DNA from: Hemileia vastatrix
Lineage: Eukaryota > Basidiomycota > Pucciniomycetes > Pucciniales > Zaghouaniaceae
Direction: 5' to 3'
DNA length: 64,000 nucleotides
Assembly (NCBI GenBank): GCA_030280995.1
Contig: JASXTE010000008.1
Coordinates: 14,971,712 to 15,035,711, forward strand
Made by a program: the position numbers and the translations under genes
Part shown: positions 35,050 to 45,356 of the stretch, piece by piece
How positions within the stretch are numbered: position 1 is the stretch's first letter
How the letters are laid out: each line of letters begins with the position of its first letter
The notes under the pieces: generated by a model
The model's database searches: none
The model's input: the letters and a program-made list of their open reading frames with translations, nothing else
What the model was told of the DNA's origin: nothing

Positions 35050-37900
35050 TCAATCTACAGCTCTATTCTGCCGATATGGAAAATGATTGATAATTATTTT
35101 TTATTGATATTTTTTAACTTAAACCTATAGTTTATACGTCTTTATTTTATATTTTTGATTTACAATGCACTTTAAGACTAAGAAAGTAATATAGTAAAAT
35201 AATTGATAATGAAATACTATTTTGCTTTTTTACACAATAATTCACAGAATTCTTTTGATAACTATACATGATATAAATAAATAATATAATAGGAAAATTG
35301 TAGCAAAAAGTTAAAAACTAGAATAAAACATTTAAAGAAATTTTAAACTATTGAACTTATGTATTTTTTGAGTTTATTGTATTTATTTTTAAATGTAATA
35401 GTAAAATATGTTGGTTAGATTAAAAATAGCTTTGAATTAAATTAAATAATTAGGGTAAAGGTTGAGGAAAAGATTTATCCACATATATAACCATTTAGGC
35501 TTATTTCTTGTTTTGTGATTGCTATATATAACTGGATAATTGACTGTAATAACTGCAAATTTAAAAAACTTCAATAAGTTATCTACCTCAATATATTTAT
35601 GATAATCTATTCAGTAACAGAATAAAATATCTGAGTCCTTTCTTTTACTAATTTTTTTTCATTTCAATGACTATATACATTTTCAAAAAAATTATTTATC
35701 ATGTTTTTGGTGGAACTTAGATTGAACTCTCAATGCAATCTTGTTTCCAAGTGTGGTTCATAATAATTTAAGCCATGAAAAAATTTATACTTTTTTAGAA
35801 GTGTTATTAATTACTTTTAAATATAAAAATAATTATATTTTTATATCAAAATATTTTTATTAAACACTTTGAAGTTCTAAAAATAAGTACATATTAAGAA
35901 TTATTTTTAGATAATATTATATTAAAAAAAGTTTTAAGTTGATTATATATTATTATGATATGATTTCTTTCCATATTACGTATTACGAAACTACCTAAAA
36001 ATCAATTTTATACAACTATATTACATAAAAAAGATATCAGCTCTTCTGCTTAGATTTAAAGTACTTCAAAAAAACATTATTTTTGCCTTAGGTACACATT
36101 ATATAGAGTATTCAGAGCATCATATTAATTTTTTAGACTTACACATTTAAGTTGAATGGAAGCCTCACAGGATAAAATTGGTCATTTTGTAAAAAAAAAA
36201 AAATAAGTAAATATCTTTTAAATCAATATATATTTTTATAAAAAGTCAAATTTTAATATTTATGTTTAGTTTAAAATCTGTTATGAAGATTTGAAATATT
36301 GCTATTTAAATTAATTTTTATAACAATATAACCATTCCAGTATTGCTTTGTGATAAGGCCAATTTCAAGAAAATTTTTAAATTCTTCTGTTTAAATAAAA
36401 TATCAAAGGGATTGTTTTTCATACACTTAGAAACTGAATAGAAACATCATATAAGATCTACCAATCAGCATAAATATCATAATTCCAATAAATCATTGAT
36501 AAATCTTGAACCCATATATATAATTTTACAATTGCGTGTAAGTGTTCAGTTGTGAATTACTCCTATCAAAACTTTGATTCTAATGACTAAAAAAGCGTAC
36601 CTGAAATGTTTCATTTAATTTATTTTTCAAAACCATAGAATTGAAATATTTTTTCTTTTCATTTAAAACATGGAATAATATTATTTTTAATAAAAAGATG
36701 ATTGCCTTTACAGCTGCTTTTCTACATGGGTATAATCTAAATTACCTATTGTGTCTTTTTTACAAAATGAATATCATATAATAGTTTTTTAATTTGAAAC
36801 TGATAGAATTATGAAAAATTACCACTTTTACCTATTTAATTCAGTTCTTGAACAATAATACAATCAAAATATCTACCTGAAGCACATTTTTTAACATGAG
36901 ATCACTTTTCAAATTATATGGTGCTTATTCCCAGGTTGACACTGAAATTATCCCACAATACAGCATTGAAGCAAAATCAAGTACTAAAATTAAAGTTTAA
37001 ATAAATTTATACTACTTTGTTTTAATTATCTTTAAATTTTTACATCTAGCTTGAATTTCAGTCTTTCATATGAAAAATTCACTAAGTAGTGATTAATTAT
37101 TTCAACTCATGAGATTACTCTACCAAATAACCATATTTACATTGAATTTTGATGAAATACATCATGAAGAGTTCCAGAAAATCATATGTGTATTACATTG
37201 AATAAATTAATATTGTGAAAATTCTTAGTAGTTGAATATTCGATAGAAAAAAAAAGAGCAAAAAGATATTTCCTTTTAATTTTAATCATCTTCTTGCATA
37301 CAAAAATGGAAAAAACTGGATTAAAATTCACTTGTATAAGAATTATACTTCTTTCTAGACATATAATTAAACAATTTATCAATTATTAGTGCTAAGTGTA
37401 AAGAAGATATTAGAGAACTTCATTGAAACAGAAATTATGAAAACATATTTCTATCTTTTATTTTTCTTAATTATGAGTCTTTTCACAGTATTCTAGAATA
37501 GAAACTTGAGAATTTTTATGGTTCAATATTTTTATTAAATAATTCCATTGAGTTTAAAATAATTATATTGCATAATAAGAAATAATAAAAATACAAAAAA
37601 AAAATATCAGGTAATATGGTTTAAATTAAAAAATAAAAGCTTCAAATTCTTGGTTAAAAGGAGTTATCATTAAAGAGAACCACTGATATTATTTTATATT
37701 TTTTCAAAAAAAATAGAATAAAATAATTAGAGAGGTTAAAAGTGATGTTTTTGAAATAAATAGTATAATTTTCAGTCTTTTAAGTGATCAGGTGAAATTC
37801 AAAATGAAAATGAAAATGAGTTTTGTGAAAAAAATTCTGTGAATGGATCAGATTATTAATCTTCCCTTGTTATTATTTCTATAAATTATTTATTAAACTT
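35050..37900. other. Very AT-rich interior of P1, nothing recognised
   Basis: All six frames are short and low-complexity. No transposase motif, RNA gene or repeat stands out by eye. Confidence 0.5.
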
Positions 37901-37959
37901 TCACTATTACTCAAGCACAGACTCATCCATGTTTGGTTAAGAGCCCAAGATGAGTTCAA

Positions 37960-38030
37960 AGTAAAGTTCAGTCTGAGTTCAGTCTGAGTTCAGTCTGAGT
38001 TCAGTCTGAATTCCATCTGAATTCAAGTTG
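37960..38030. repeat. Subterminal direct repeats of P1
   Basis: The string gagttcagtct occurs four times in a row, followed by gaattccatctgaattca, directly inside the right palindrome. The 261-bp copy at 1601-1861 has the same array (1758-1820). Arrays like this serve as transposase binding sites in CACTA-type elements. Confidence 0.7.
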
Positions 38031-39010
38031 AGGACTTGCTAGCAAGTCCCCCCCAAATATTGCGTGGTGATATATATTATAATTTTAACCTTATTTTTAA
38101 GATATAAGCTTAATCTAGTTAAGGTTATCTTATTTTAAGCATAAGAAATACTCAGTCCTAAGGATATTTAGGCTGACAATTTCTGCGGGAAACTTGTATT
38201 GACACCTCACCAAAAGCTAACTAGTGTACTTTTCCAGCTTGCCTATGGGATTTCGTCTGACTCAACTGACAAGTATGTTTGCATAGCTGAAAAAACTTCA
38301 CTAAAGGCATTGAATACTTTTGTTAAAGACATCATATCTTAATACATAAGCAAGTATTTACAAGAACCAAATGCTGTGGAGAAAACCAATATTTTGAGGG
38401 AGTACAAAGATAGGGGGTTTCCAGGATGTCTTGGAAGTATTGATGGGATGCACTGGGAGTGGAAAAATTGCCCTAAAGCCTGGACTGGCCAGTTCCAGAG
38501 GAAGGAAAAAACTCCAAAAATGATATTGGAGGCTGTAGCAAGCAAAACTTACAAATTTGGCACGCTTTCTTTGGATCACCTGGAGTTTTAAAAGACACCA
38601 ATGTTCTTCATTGCAGAAACTTGTTTGATAAACTTTTGGGTGGTAGTCAAGATGGTGTAACATTTAAAATAAATAATAGAATTTATAAAAATGGTTACTA
38701 CCTTGCTGATGGTATTTACCCACAATGGTCAAAACTGGTCAAAACAATTTGTCATCCGCAAGATGAGGAAATCCGATATTACTCTAAATTACAAGAAAGT
38801 GCTAGAAAGGACATAGAACGTGCTTTTGGGGTGCTGCAAAGTAGGTGGGGCATTCTAACCCAGCCATGTTGTCTATGGCATATCAAAGAAGTGAAGGAGA
38901 CAATGACCTGCTGTATAATCTTACACAACATGATAGTGGAAGCAAAATCAGAATCAGATCCTTACCTAAATGAACAATCCATTCAATGTCAACTTTCAAC
39001 AAACCACTGA

Positions 39011-39974
39011 GATCCTTATTTGACAAACAGCTTAGTGAATATTATTCAGAACAGCGAGGAGCTTCACAATTCTGACACACATTTTGAATTTCAAGAGAAT
39101 CTGAAGAAACATATTTGGAAAAATAGAGGAAGATTTGAATATATAAAAAGGGAATAATTTATGATTACTAAATTTTTATAACTATTGAGCATTGCAACTA
39201 GCCTAGCAATAGTATCAGGCCCCCCGTAAGCAACATATATTTCAGAATGAGATAAGTAGTAATACAAATGTATCTATACCTTTTATTATATAAAATAGTC
39301 TTGGGATATGTTTCCCAAGCCTTAACTATTGAGCAGCACAGCTAACCTATCACATGCGCACCCAATAGAATAACATGGGAATGTAACAGTGTAGTACTAA
39401 AAAATTATAAAAACTTGAGATAAATTTTTATTATATATATAAAGCTTGTTAGCAAGTGCCAGCCTTTTTTGTGGTTGGTGATAGCTTTGATGCAGACTTT
39501 ATATGTTTCTTGGCTTCCTTGAACAAGAATATCTTGCCCAGGGAATCCTATATGTCCAAAAAGCCTTTACCCAAGATTTTTACCACACCTGGGAGGGAGT
39601 TGCAAAAGGTATTTGGTGCACCTCCAAACTTTTTTTTATGCATCATTGATGATTAGCAGTTATTTTTGAAAGTTGTATTTTATCTTTTACAAAGTCTCTT
39701 TTTTAATCCAAAATTCTATGATTGTTTTATTTACAAGAACATAGTGGATTTAAAGCAACTTCAAAGCCAAATCAATATATTGTTCTTGTTGATGAGGGAA
39801 ATTACAATATATAAAAATAAAAAGAAGTGTGAGTTGAAAATAAAACTAAATATATGTAATACTTGTAAGACATTATGTAAATAGTAATTAAAAAGAAGAA
39901 AATTGAGTTGAAAGGGATGGAACAGACCAGTATATATATTATTTTTGGGCCTCCTAGAAAGCTCAAAGTGTATT
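39011..39974. other. Harbinger intergenic region, left part
   Basis: Between the 3' ends of the two convergent Harbinger genes. AT-rich, no supported gene. It leads into the large hairpin at 39975-40291. Confidence 0.5.
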
Positions 39975-40291
39975 CGGAAGAGCCATTTGCTGCTTTCCTG
40001 AAAGAAAGAAAAAAAAGGGCAAGAGGAGAGAGGAGGGAAATATCTTAACATTAATTAATCAGAAGAGCAATTTTGTGCTTGCCTGCAAGAAAGAAATAAG
40101 TAACATGAAAAATAAATAACTAGTAAGTAATTTCTCTCCTCTCGCCTATTTTGTTTTTGTTTTTCATTTTTTCTTTCTTGTAGGCATGCACCAAATGGCA
40201 CATCTGATTAATTTACTGGTAAGTTATTTCCCTCCTCTCTCCTCTTGCCCTTTTTTTCTTTCTTGCAGGTGAGCAGCAAATGGCTCTTCCG
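39975..40291. repeat. Long nested hairpin in the Harbinger element
   Basis: The left arm cggaagagccatttgctgctttcctgaaagaaag...gaggagggaaat (39975-40042) is the near-perfect inverse of the right arm atttccctcctctc...ctttcttgcaggtgagcagcaaatggctcttccg (40224-40291). Between them a second inverted pair (agagcaattttgtgcttgcctgcaagaaag and ctttcttgtaggcatgcaccaaatggcacatct) nests inside. The unit would form a 300-base hairpin placed where the two convergent transcripts end. Confidence 0.8.
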
Positions 40292-40487
40292 ACTACATTT
40301 TTGCCTCACATACTCCACACAGTAACCCAAAAGCCCTTTCAGCAAATGGTACTTCTGACTAATTACTGGTAAGTAATTTTACTCCTCTCCATTCAAGTAA
40401 TAAATATATTTAGTTTTATTTTTAACTCACACTTCTTTTTATTATTACTGCTCTTTCATATTCATTTTGACTCACTTTTATTTTTCT

Positions 40488-41524
40488 TTAAATCATTATA
40501 TATATTTTAAAATTCACAAATAAAACAATAACTAGCAAACTAAATAAAGAGTTACTCTTTTCAATCCACCTCCTTTTCACGTCCTCCTTCATTTTTTGTA
40601 AAAGCTCCAAGTCTTCATCAGTACAACAATTATTTTCTTTAAGTAGTAGAAGTTGTTTCATATCATTACCTCTCATTTCACTTAAAATTTTTCTCTTTGT
40701 CCAGTTGGAGGCGCTCTTCTTGAATTGAAAGTTTCTCTTTTGTAAGTAGAATTTTCTGTTTGGTAAGCTCATTTTGTTTTTCCATTAACTTCATTGCTGA
40801 TAATCAATTTTCATCCATTTTACCCATTTTCAAAGCCAGGTTATTTTGCTCCTCGAGATTGCTTGCTTCACTAATACGAAGTCTTTTTGAAGATTTTAGA
40901 CCCAGAGGAGTTGGAGAAAAGGCTGATTGTGGGGTGCCACTGCGTGTTTCCACTTTGATGTCACTGCTTGCCTCTTCTACTCTATTGATATCACTTGAGT
41001 ATGTGTTACTAGATTGAAGATCCTTACTTGTATCAAGTCTCCATTTAGGAACATGCCTAAGTTTTTCCCACACAGTCAAGCTTTTAAAAGATGATTTAGT
41101 TTGTTCTTGATAAAGAGATAGTGCAAGCCTCATCCAGTCACTGGGTGAGCTTCCACTAGGTGGGTTTCTTTCAATTGAGTTATAGATAGCGCTGAACTTC
41201 AAGGTGGATGTGTTAAGGGCTTGCCATCTAAGGTTGATTATTGAAAAATAATAAACAAGTTTTAATAAAAATGTAAGTCTACAAATTAAATAAAACTTAC
41301 TGGATTCTAATCTTTTCATGATCTCTATATTGTGTCTTGCTATACTCATTAAAATGGCTTTCGATTTTCCCATGAAACATCTCCCCAAATTGGTATGTAG
41401 AAAATTCCGGTTGCTCACTAATATAAATCCAAGAAATAGTGAGTTGTTCCTCCTCATGTTGAGACCAATTTGGTGACAATTTTCTCTTATTTTCAAATTA
41501 TCTGGATCTTTGAGGTGTAGACAT
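40488..41524 (-). pseudogene. SANT/Myb-like partner gene of Harbinger
   Basis: Exon 1 (41524-41301) starts MSTPQRSR, has a TAA, then carries the trihelix/SANT-like pattern NWSQHEEEQLTISWIYISE...FHGKIESHFNEYSK. A 73-bp intron (41228-41300, gtaagt...ccttag) joins in frame to exon 2, which has WQALN, NPPSGSSPSDWMRLALSLYQ and FKSLTVWEKLRHVPKW, the hallmark of the NAM-associated/Harbinger ORF1 family. TGA at 40804 is followed in the same frame by a charged coiled coil (LMEKQNELTKQKI...). A frameshift near 40690 then leads to DEDLELLQKMKEDVKRRW. In relatives this protein binds the TIRs and imports the transposase into the nucleus. Broken here by two stops and a frameshift. Confidence 0.8.
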
Positions 41525-41899
41525 AGTTTAGAAAGTACTATAATATAAAAAAGTGATAATTTTGGTGTGATGTGATGATGAGAAGTGAGAAAAGTTATAT
41601 TTGGTAAGAAAATAGTGAGTAATGAAGTGTTCAGTAAGAGTGAAGATTTAATGAGTCAGAGGTAGTGAGGTGTTGCGAGGTTGACCAAGTGAGATGAATT
41701 ACTGAAAAAATGGCGGGGCAGAAAATGAGTTCCACTAATGATTCAATAATTTGTGGAAAGATCCACGATTTACTGAAAAAATTACTGATTTAACCCTTTA
41801 CCAAAAGACTGAAAATAGATGAGTGTGGAATTTTAGCGGCTATTTTCTGTAAAATATACATACCAAACAGGTTTACCAAAACAAGTGGATATGCTCTAA

Positions 41900-43428
41900 G
41901 ATCATAGGAGAGCTCTTTCCATGGCTGCTTGGAAATGTTTAGCGGGGTCAGTGGTGGTGTTGTTGTTGGACTGACCTTGTTCCTCCAGCACAAGTCACAT
42001 TCTGCTACATAGCGCTGGACATATGCTTTCGTGGACTTCCAGTAAAAGTTACAATTTACTAGCTCCATGGTCTTAAGCAGTCCTGGGTTTCCTTCCATTG
42101 GGGAGTCATTCCTTGATTTGACCACCTGCCTCTTTAGCTCTTCATCGTTTGGCACCACTTTCCTCCCATTCAAATATAGTGCTTCCCCAGCTAGGTGATA
42201 CTCTTCTAATCCTTTCCTTACTAATACCTCCTTTGATAACAGCGCCTTCACCAGCTCCTGCACTCCCTCATCTTTTTTCTGCCCCCTCCCTACCCATTCC
42301 ATCAAAGCCTCATCTAGGACTACTCCCTCTTCAAGGTCCCCCTTCAATAACGTTGCAACAACAGTATGTAGCTGGTCCGGTGCTGGATGCAAGTCAGGAC
42401 ATTGTGATAGTGCATCAGGTTTACCACTTCTCTTTTGTGGTCAAAATGTAACAACAAAATTAATGCTACTAAGCAGTTCTTCCCAGCGCAATTGCTGGCG
42501 GGTTAAATTTTTTGTGGCCACAAAGGTTTCCAAGTTTTTATGATCTGTATAAATGATAACTTGTAACCAGTGAGGTCCCCCTTCCAAATAGTGGCTCCAG
42601 GTGTGAACGGCTTCTACTAGTTCCAATAAATCTCTATTGTATATTTTATAGCTTATTTCAGCGCCTAGAAGTGTTTGTGACAAATATGCTACTGGGTGCA
42701 AGACACTTTAAGCATTGTATTGAGATAATACTGTGCCTAGTGCAAAATCTGAGAAGTTTCATTTCGGAAAAAATGGCTTCAATAAGTCAGGGATGGCAAG
42801 AATAGGGGATGTCACAAATTGTCTTTTCAAGTAGTCAAACACATCTTTCTGGATACTTTCCCAGATAAATTTGGCTTCCTTCTTTGTGAGGTTGTGCAAT
42901 GGTTGGTAAATCTTGGGAGTAATTTTCAATAAAATAGTGCTAAAGATTTGCAAAGCCTAGAAATGACTGGAGCTCTTTACTGATGCTGGTTTTGGCCATT
43001 ATTTTACTACCTTTACCTTCTCTTGGTCCATTTTTACCCTATTCTTTGAAATAATCATACCCAGGTAGGGGATCTCACTCACTGAGAACACACATTTTTC
43101 AGGTTTTAACCACACTTGGGCCTCCCTCAGGCACTGCAAAAAGTCCTTCACACATATATTGTGTTCTCTATTTATCTAGAATAATTCAAGATGTCATCCA
43201 GGTATACCACCACATCTATTCCTATTCTGTCTCTAAAGATGCTATTGGTGAAGTGTTGGAAAGTGGCAGGTGCATTACATGGACCAAATGGAATTACCAA
43301 CCATTCAAAATAACCAAATTTAGTGCAGAATGCCAGTTTGTGATCATCACCTTCTTTTACCCGTATTTTGTGTTAACCCACCCTAAGATCTAGTGACGTG
43401 AAGATCTCTGCTCCTTGGAGACTATCAA
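41900..43428 (-). pseudogene. RT (second half), RNase H and integrase finger of D
   Basis: From 43428 downward: RT palm with [19 protein letters not shown] and YLDD (43193-43204, intact); the RT-RNase H connection (42953-42759, AKFIWESIQKDVFDYLKRQF); RNase H (42701-42441, HPVAYLSQTL, ELVEAVHTWSHYLEG, TDHKNL); then 42392 down to 41900 with the integrase zinc finger (C-x2-C at CDLCWRN) and PWKELSYDL at the core entrance. Several frameshifts and stops separate the blocks. It resumes at 24063 beyond Harbinger H1 and, upstream, at 52814 beyond element C. Confidence 0.85.
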
Positions 43429-44677
43429 TGTCAGCCAGGCTATTCCAGGAGTCCAGTAAATGATATGTTAACTTATAGGACCTGAAAGAGGGCGTATGAA
43501 TTATATTTAATGTATATAAATTAATATTTTATTGCATAATAAAATTATATAAATATCTTATTACATATAAGTGTTATATTGATTTTATTGTTTATATAAA
43601 TTTTATACATTTAAATTAAACATAATATATTTTATATTCTACAAATAATGGCGCATTTTTATGTATTTAATAATTATAAATTAATATTTAATTAATTGAA
43701 AATATATATTATAATTATAAGTGTAAAATTGACTTATAATATAATTAAATTAATTATTTACATTTATATATTAAATTACATCTTTCATATAGTATTAAAC
43801 AATAAGTAATGACGCTTCTTTTGACCCTTAATTGTGTCAGGAAGAAAATTAAATAAATTATAATACTTATTTTATAAAATAGTATTATAATTTCTCAAAT
43901 AAATTTAATTAATTGTTTCAGTTAACTAGTATTTAACTACATAAGTGAAAACAATTAAATTATATAAACTTATGCTGAATTAAATTGATTGCATACCTTG
44001 TTGCATCAAAACATGTCAATTGTTTCACTTAGAAATACTGAAAACAGATTGTATTACTTGTTTTGATTTGTTTTTCCCATAGTTATTAGATCACATGGTT
44101 GTTTAGTTACTTATTAATCTATAGAAACTAATTTGGGGAATTCGGGATGGGAATTTTACAGTCTTAATTGGGATACTTGTTATTTTTCTTATATTTTTCT
44201 CTTAGTTACTATGTTAAAAATTTCTACTCATATCTTTTTGTTTTACTTCATTACTCTTTTGTATATAGTCATTTGTAGCGCTTCAGGGGACCATTGCCTA
44301 TATGAGGGCCTTGGATAATCCCCTGTAGAGGATCACTTATTATACACTCAACAATTTAAATATATCTTTATATTACGTTTATACTATTTTTATTAGTAAT
44401 AATAATCTAATTAAAATTCTATATAACAAACAAAAGGTTGCTTTAAGTCTGATAGTGATCTCAGTGTCTGCCGCGCAAAGTTCTTACAGTAAAATTAATA
44501 TTATTATCTAATAAAACCCTCATTTTTGTCACCTCTCAAGAAAATGTCATTGATTCTCCCTAATAAATTAAATAATTTTTATATACTTTATTTCTTTTAT
44601 TACCAATATTCCTTTCCTCTGTATCCTCTTCTATTTACTTCCCCTTTACTCCTTCTCTTCTAGACAACTGACCGGCA
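43429..44677 (+). repeat. 5' LTR of C
   Basis: It starts TGTCAGCCAGGCTATTCCAG and ends gacaactgaccggca. Two more diverged relatives stand at 3782-5016 and 5427-6702. Confidence 0.95.
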
Positions 44678-45356
44678 ACTGGAGGCCTTTCCTAAACAAC
44701 AACAACGATCAAGCCTGGCGACGAACGACAAACGCACGGACCACCTAGCAAAAAAGAAACTTTTGCTGCGACCGTGTTTTGAACTTGGGTTCGATCGATT
44801 AGGTTTATATTAATTTAATTCATCTATCATTTTGAAGTGATTTTTCGATCACTATAGTAAGTTAACCTTTGCACCTCTCACTCATATTACTATATTTTAA
44901 CTGCAATAACAGTGATTGTGGCTTAATTGCTGATTCACTGAGTGTAAGTGTCAAATTATTAAATTTTTTTTTTCCTAGTTGACTATTATAGAGTGTTAAA
45001 TCCTCTTAGTCCTAGAAGAATTAACATTATTATTAATCCAAATTGAATTATTAAATTAATTTTATTATTATTATTAATTACTGTTAATTTTGGTTGACTT
45101 AAAAGTACTTTGTGCTTGGTCCCAAATATATTGCCATATTTAATATTGGTAATTAATTGGTTGAATTAACTTGATTGTTTATTCCCAATTTAACCTTGCA
45201 ATCCATTTTATTAATTAATTTTTTACAATTATTACTTTATATTAAAAAAAATTTTTTTTTTATAACTCAATTAATTAAAATTTTTTTTTATTTTTGGAGC
45301 AATTATTAACTAACTTTTATTAATTTTTTTTAAAGTTAATTAATCTTCCCACTATT
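44678..45356 (+). other. Leader of C with PBS and possible intron
   Basis: The primer-binding site is actggaggcctttcc. A possible leader intron runs from gtaagtt at 44857 to ttttttcctag at 44978. Both signals are also kept in the minus-strand relative at 3430-3640, which favours function. The rest is AT-rich, with T runs before the gag ATG. Confidence 0.55.

Larger units (their letters stand above)
33432..38069. mobile_element. TIR element P1, long copy (4638 bp)
   Basis: Terminal inverted repeats of CACCACGCAATAT plus a G run, each followed inward by the perfect 18-bp palindrome ggacttgctagcaagtcc. The target duplication ata (33429-33431 and 38070-38072) is proven by comparison with the intact LTR at 25741-25790. 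The right end has subterminal direct repeats gagttcagtct. No transposase-like frame is readable inside, so it is non-autonomous or its gene has decayed. It also carries a P2-like end (33612-33665), pyrimidine- and purine-rich tracts and 131-bp tandem repeats. Confidence 0.85.
24687..38178 (-). mobile_element. Gypsy element B (chromovirus) with P1 inside its 5' LTR
   Basis: A minus-strand element with a perfect 5-bp duplication atttc (24682-24686 and 38179-38183). The left LTR is 24687-25863 (1177 bp). The right LTR is 32361-38178, interrupted by a 4638-bp TIR element plus its 3-bp duplication, which again leaves 1177 bp. LTR differences counted by eye are about 14, the fewest of all elements here, so it is the youngest gypsy insertion. 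Its catalytic residues are intact but its polyprotein has two stops and two one-base insertions. Confidence 0.95.
32361..38178 (-). repeat. 5' LTR of B, interrupted by P1
   Basis: LTR parts 32361-33431 and 38070-38178. The inner side is followed by the primer-binding site attgggggtctttcc (minus strand, 32360-32346). The interruption at an ATA site is described under P1. Confidence 0.95.
24205..39010 (+). pseudogene. Harbinger DDE transposase, interrupted
   Basis: Exon 1 (24205-24609) carries DYFGQNSIYNNIIFQHQFRM, the usual N-terminal motif, with TAG at 24568. A 71-bp intron (24610-24680: gtaagt, branch tactaac, ctacag) follows. Exon 2 starts at 24681 and six bases later is split by gypsy B, resuming at 38179. 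Then come LAYGIS, TAA at 38339, GFPGCLGSIDGMHWEWKNC (first catalytic Asp), ILEAVAS, a one-base loss near 38560, KDTNVLH (second Asp), YYLADGIYPQW, KDIERAFGVLQSRW (catalytic Glu) and CIILHNMIVE. Family motifs are in the right order and the catalytic triad is recognisable. It cuts and reinserts DNA at TWA sites in active relatives; here it is dead. Confidence 0.9.
24067..41896 (+). mobile_element. PIF/Harbinger transposon H1, split by gypsy B
   Basis: The tips are GAACATCCACACTC on the left and, on the minus strand, GAGCATATCCACTTG on the right. They are flanked by the canonical 3-bp duplication TAA (24064-24066 and 41897-41899), sitting exactly in D's integrase gene. It holds two convergent genes, as Harbinger elements do: a DDE transposase (+) and a SANT/Myb-like protein (-). 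Removing gypsy B leaves an element of about 4.3 kb. Both genes are disrupted. Confidence 0.95.

Noticed and set aside
37960..38030. Regular gagttcagtct repeats as a CRISPR-like array
   Set aside because: The units are directly adjacent without spacers and sit inside a eukaryotic TIR element.
44133..44318. 61-codon frame in both C LTRs
   Set aside because: Hydrophobic AT-rich frame repeated only because the LTR is repeated.
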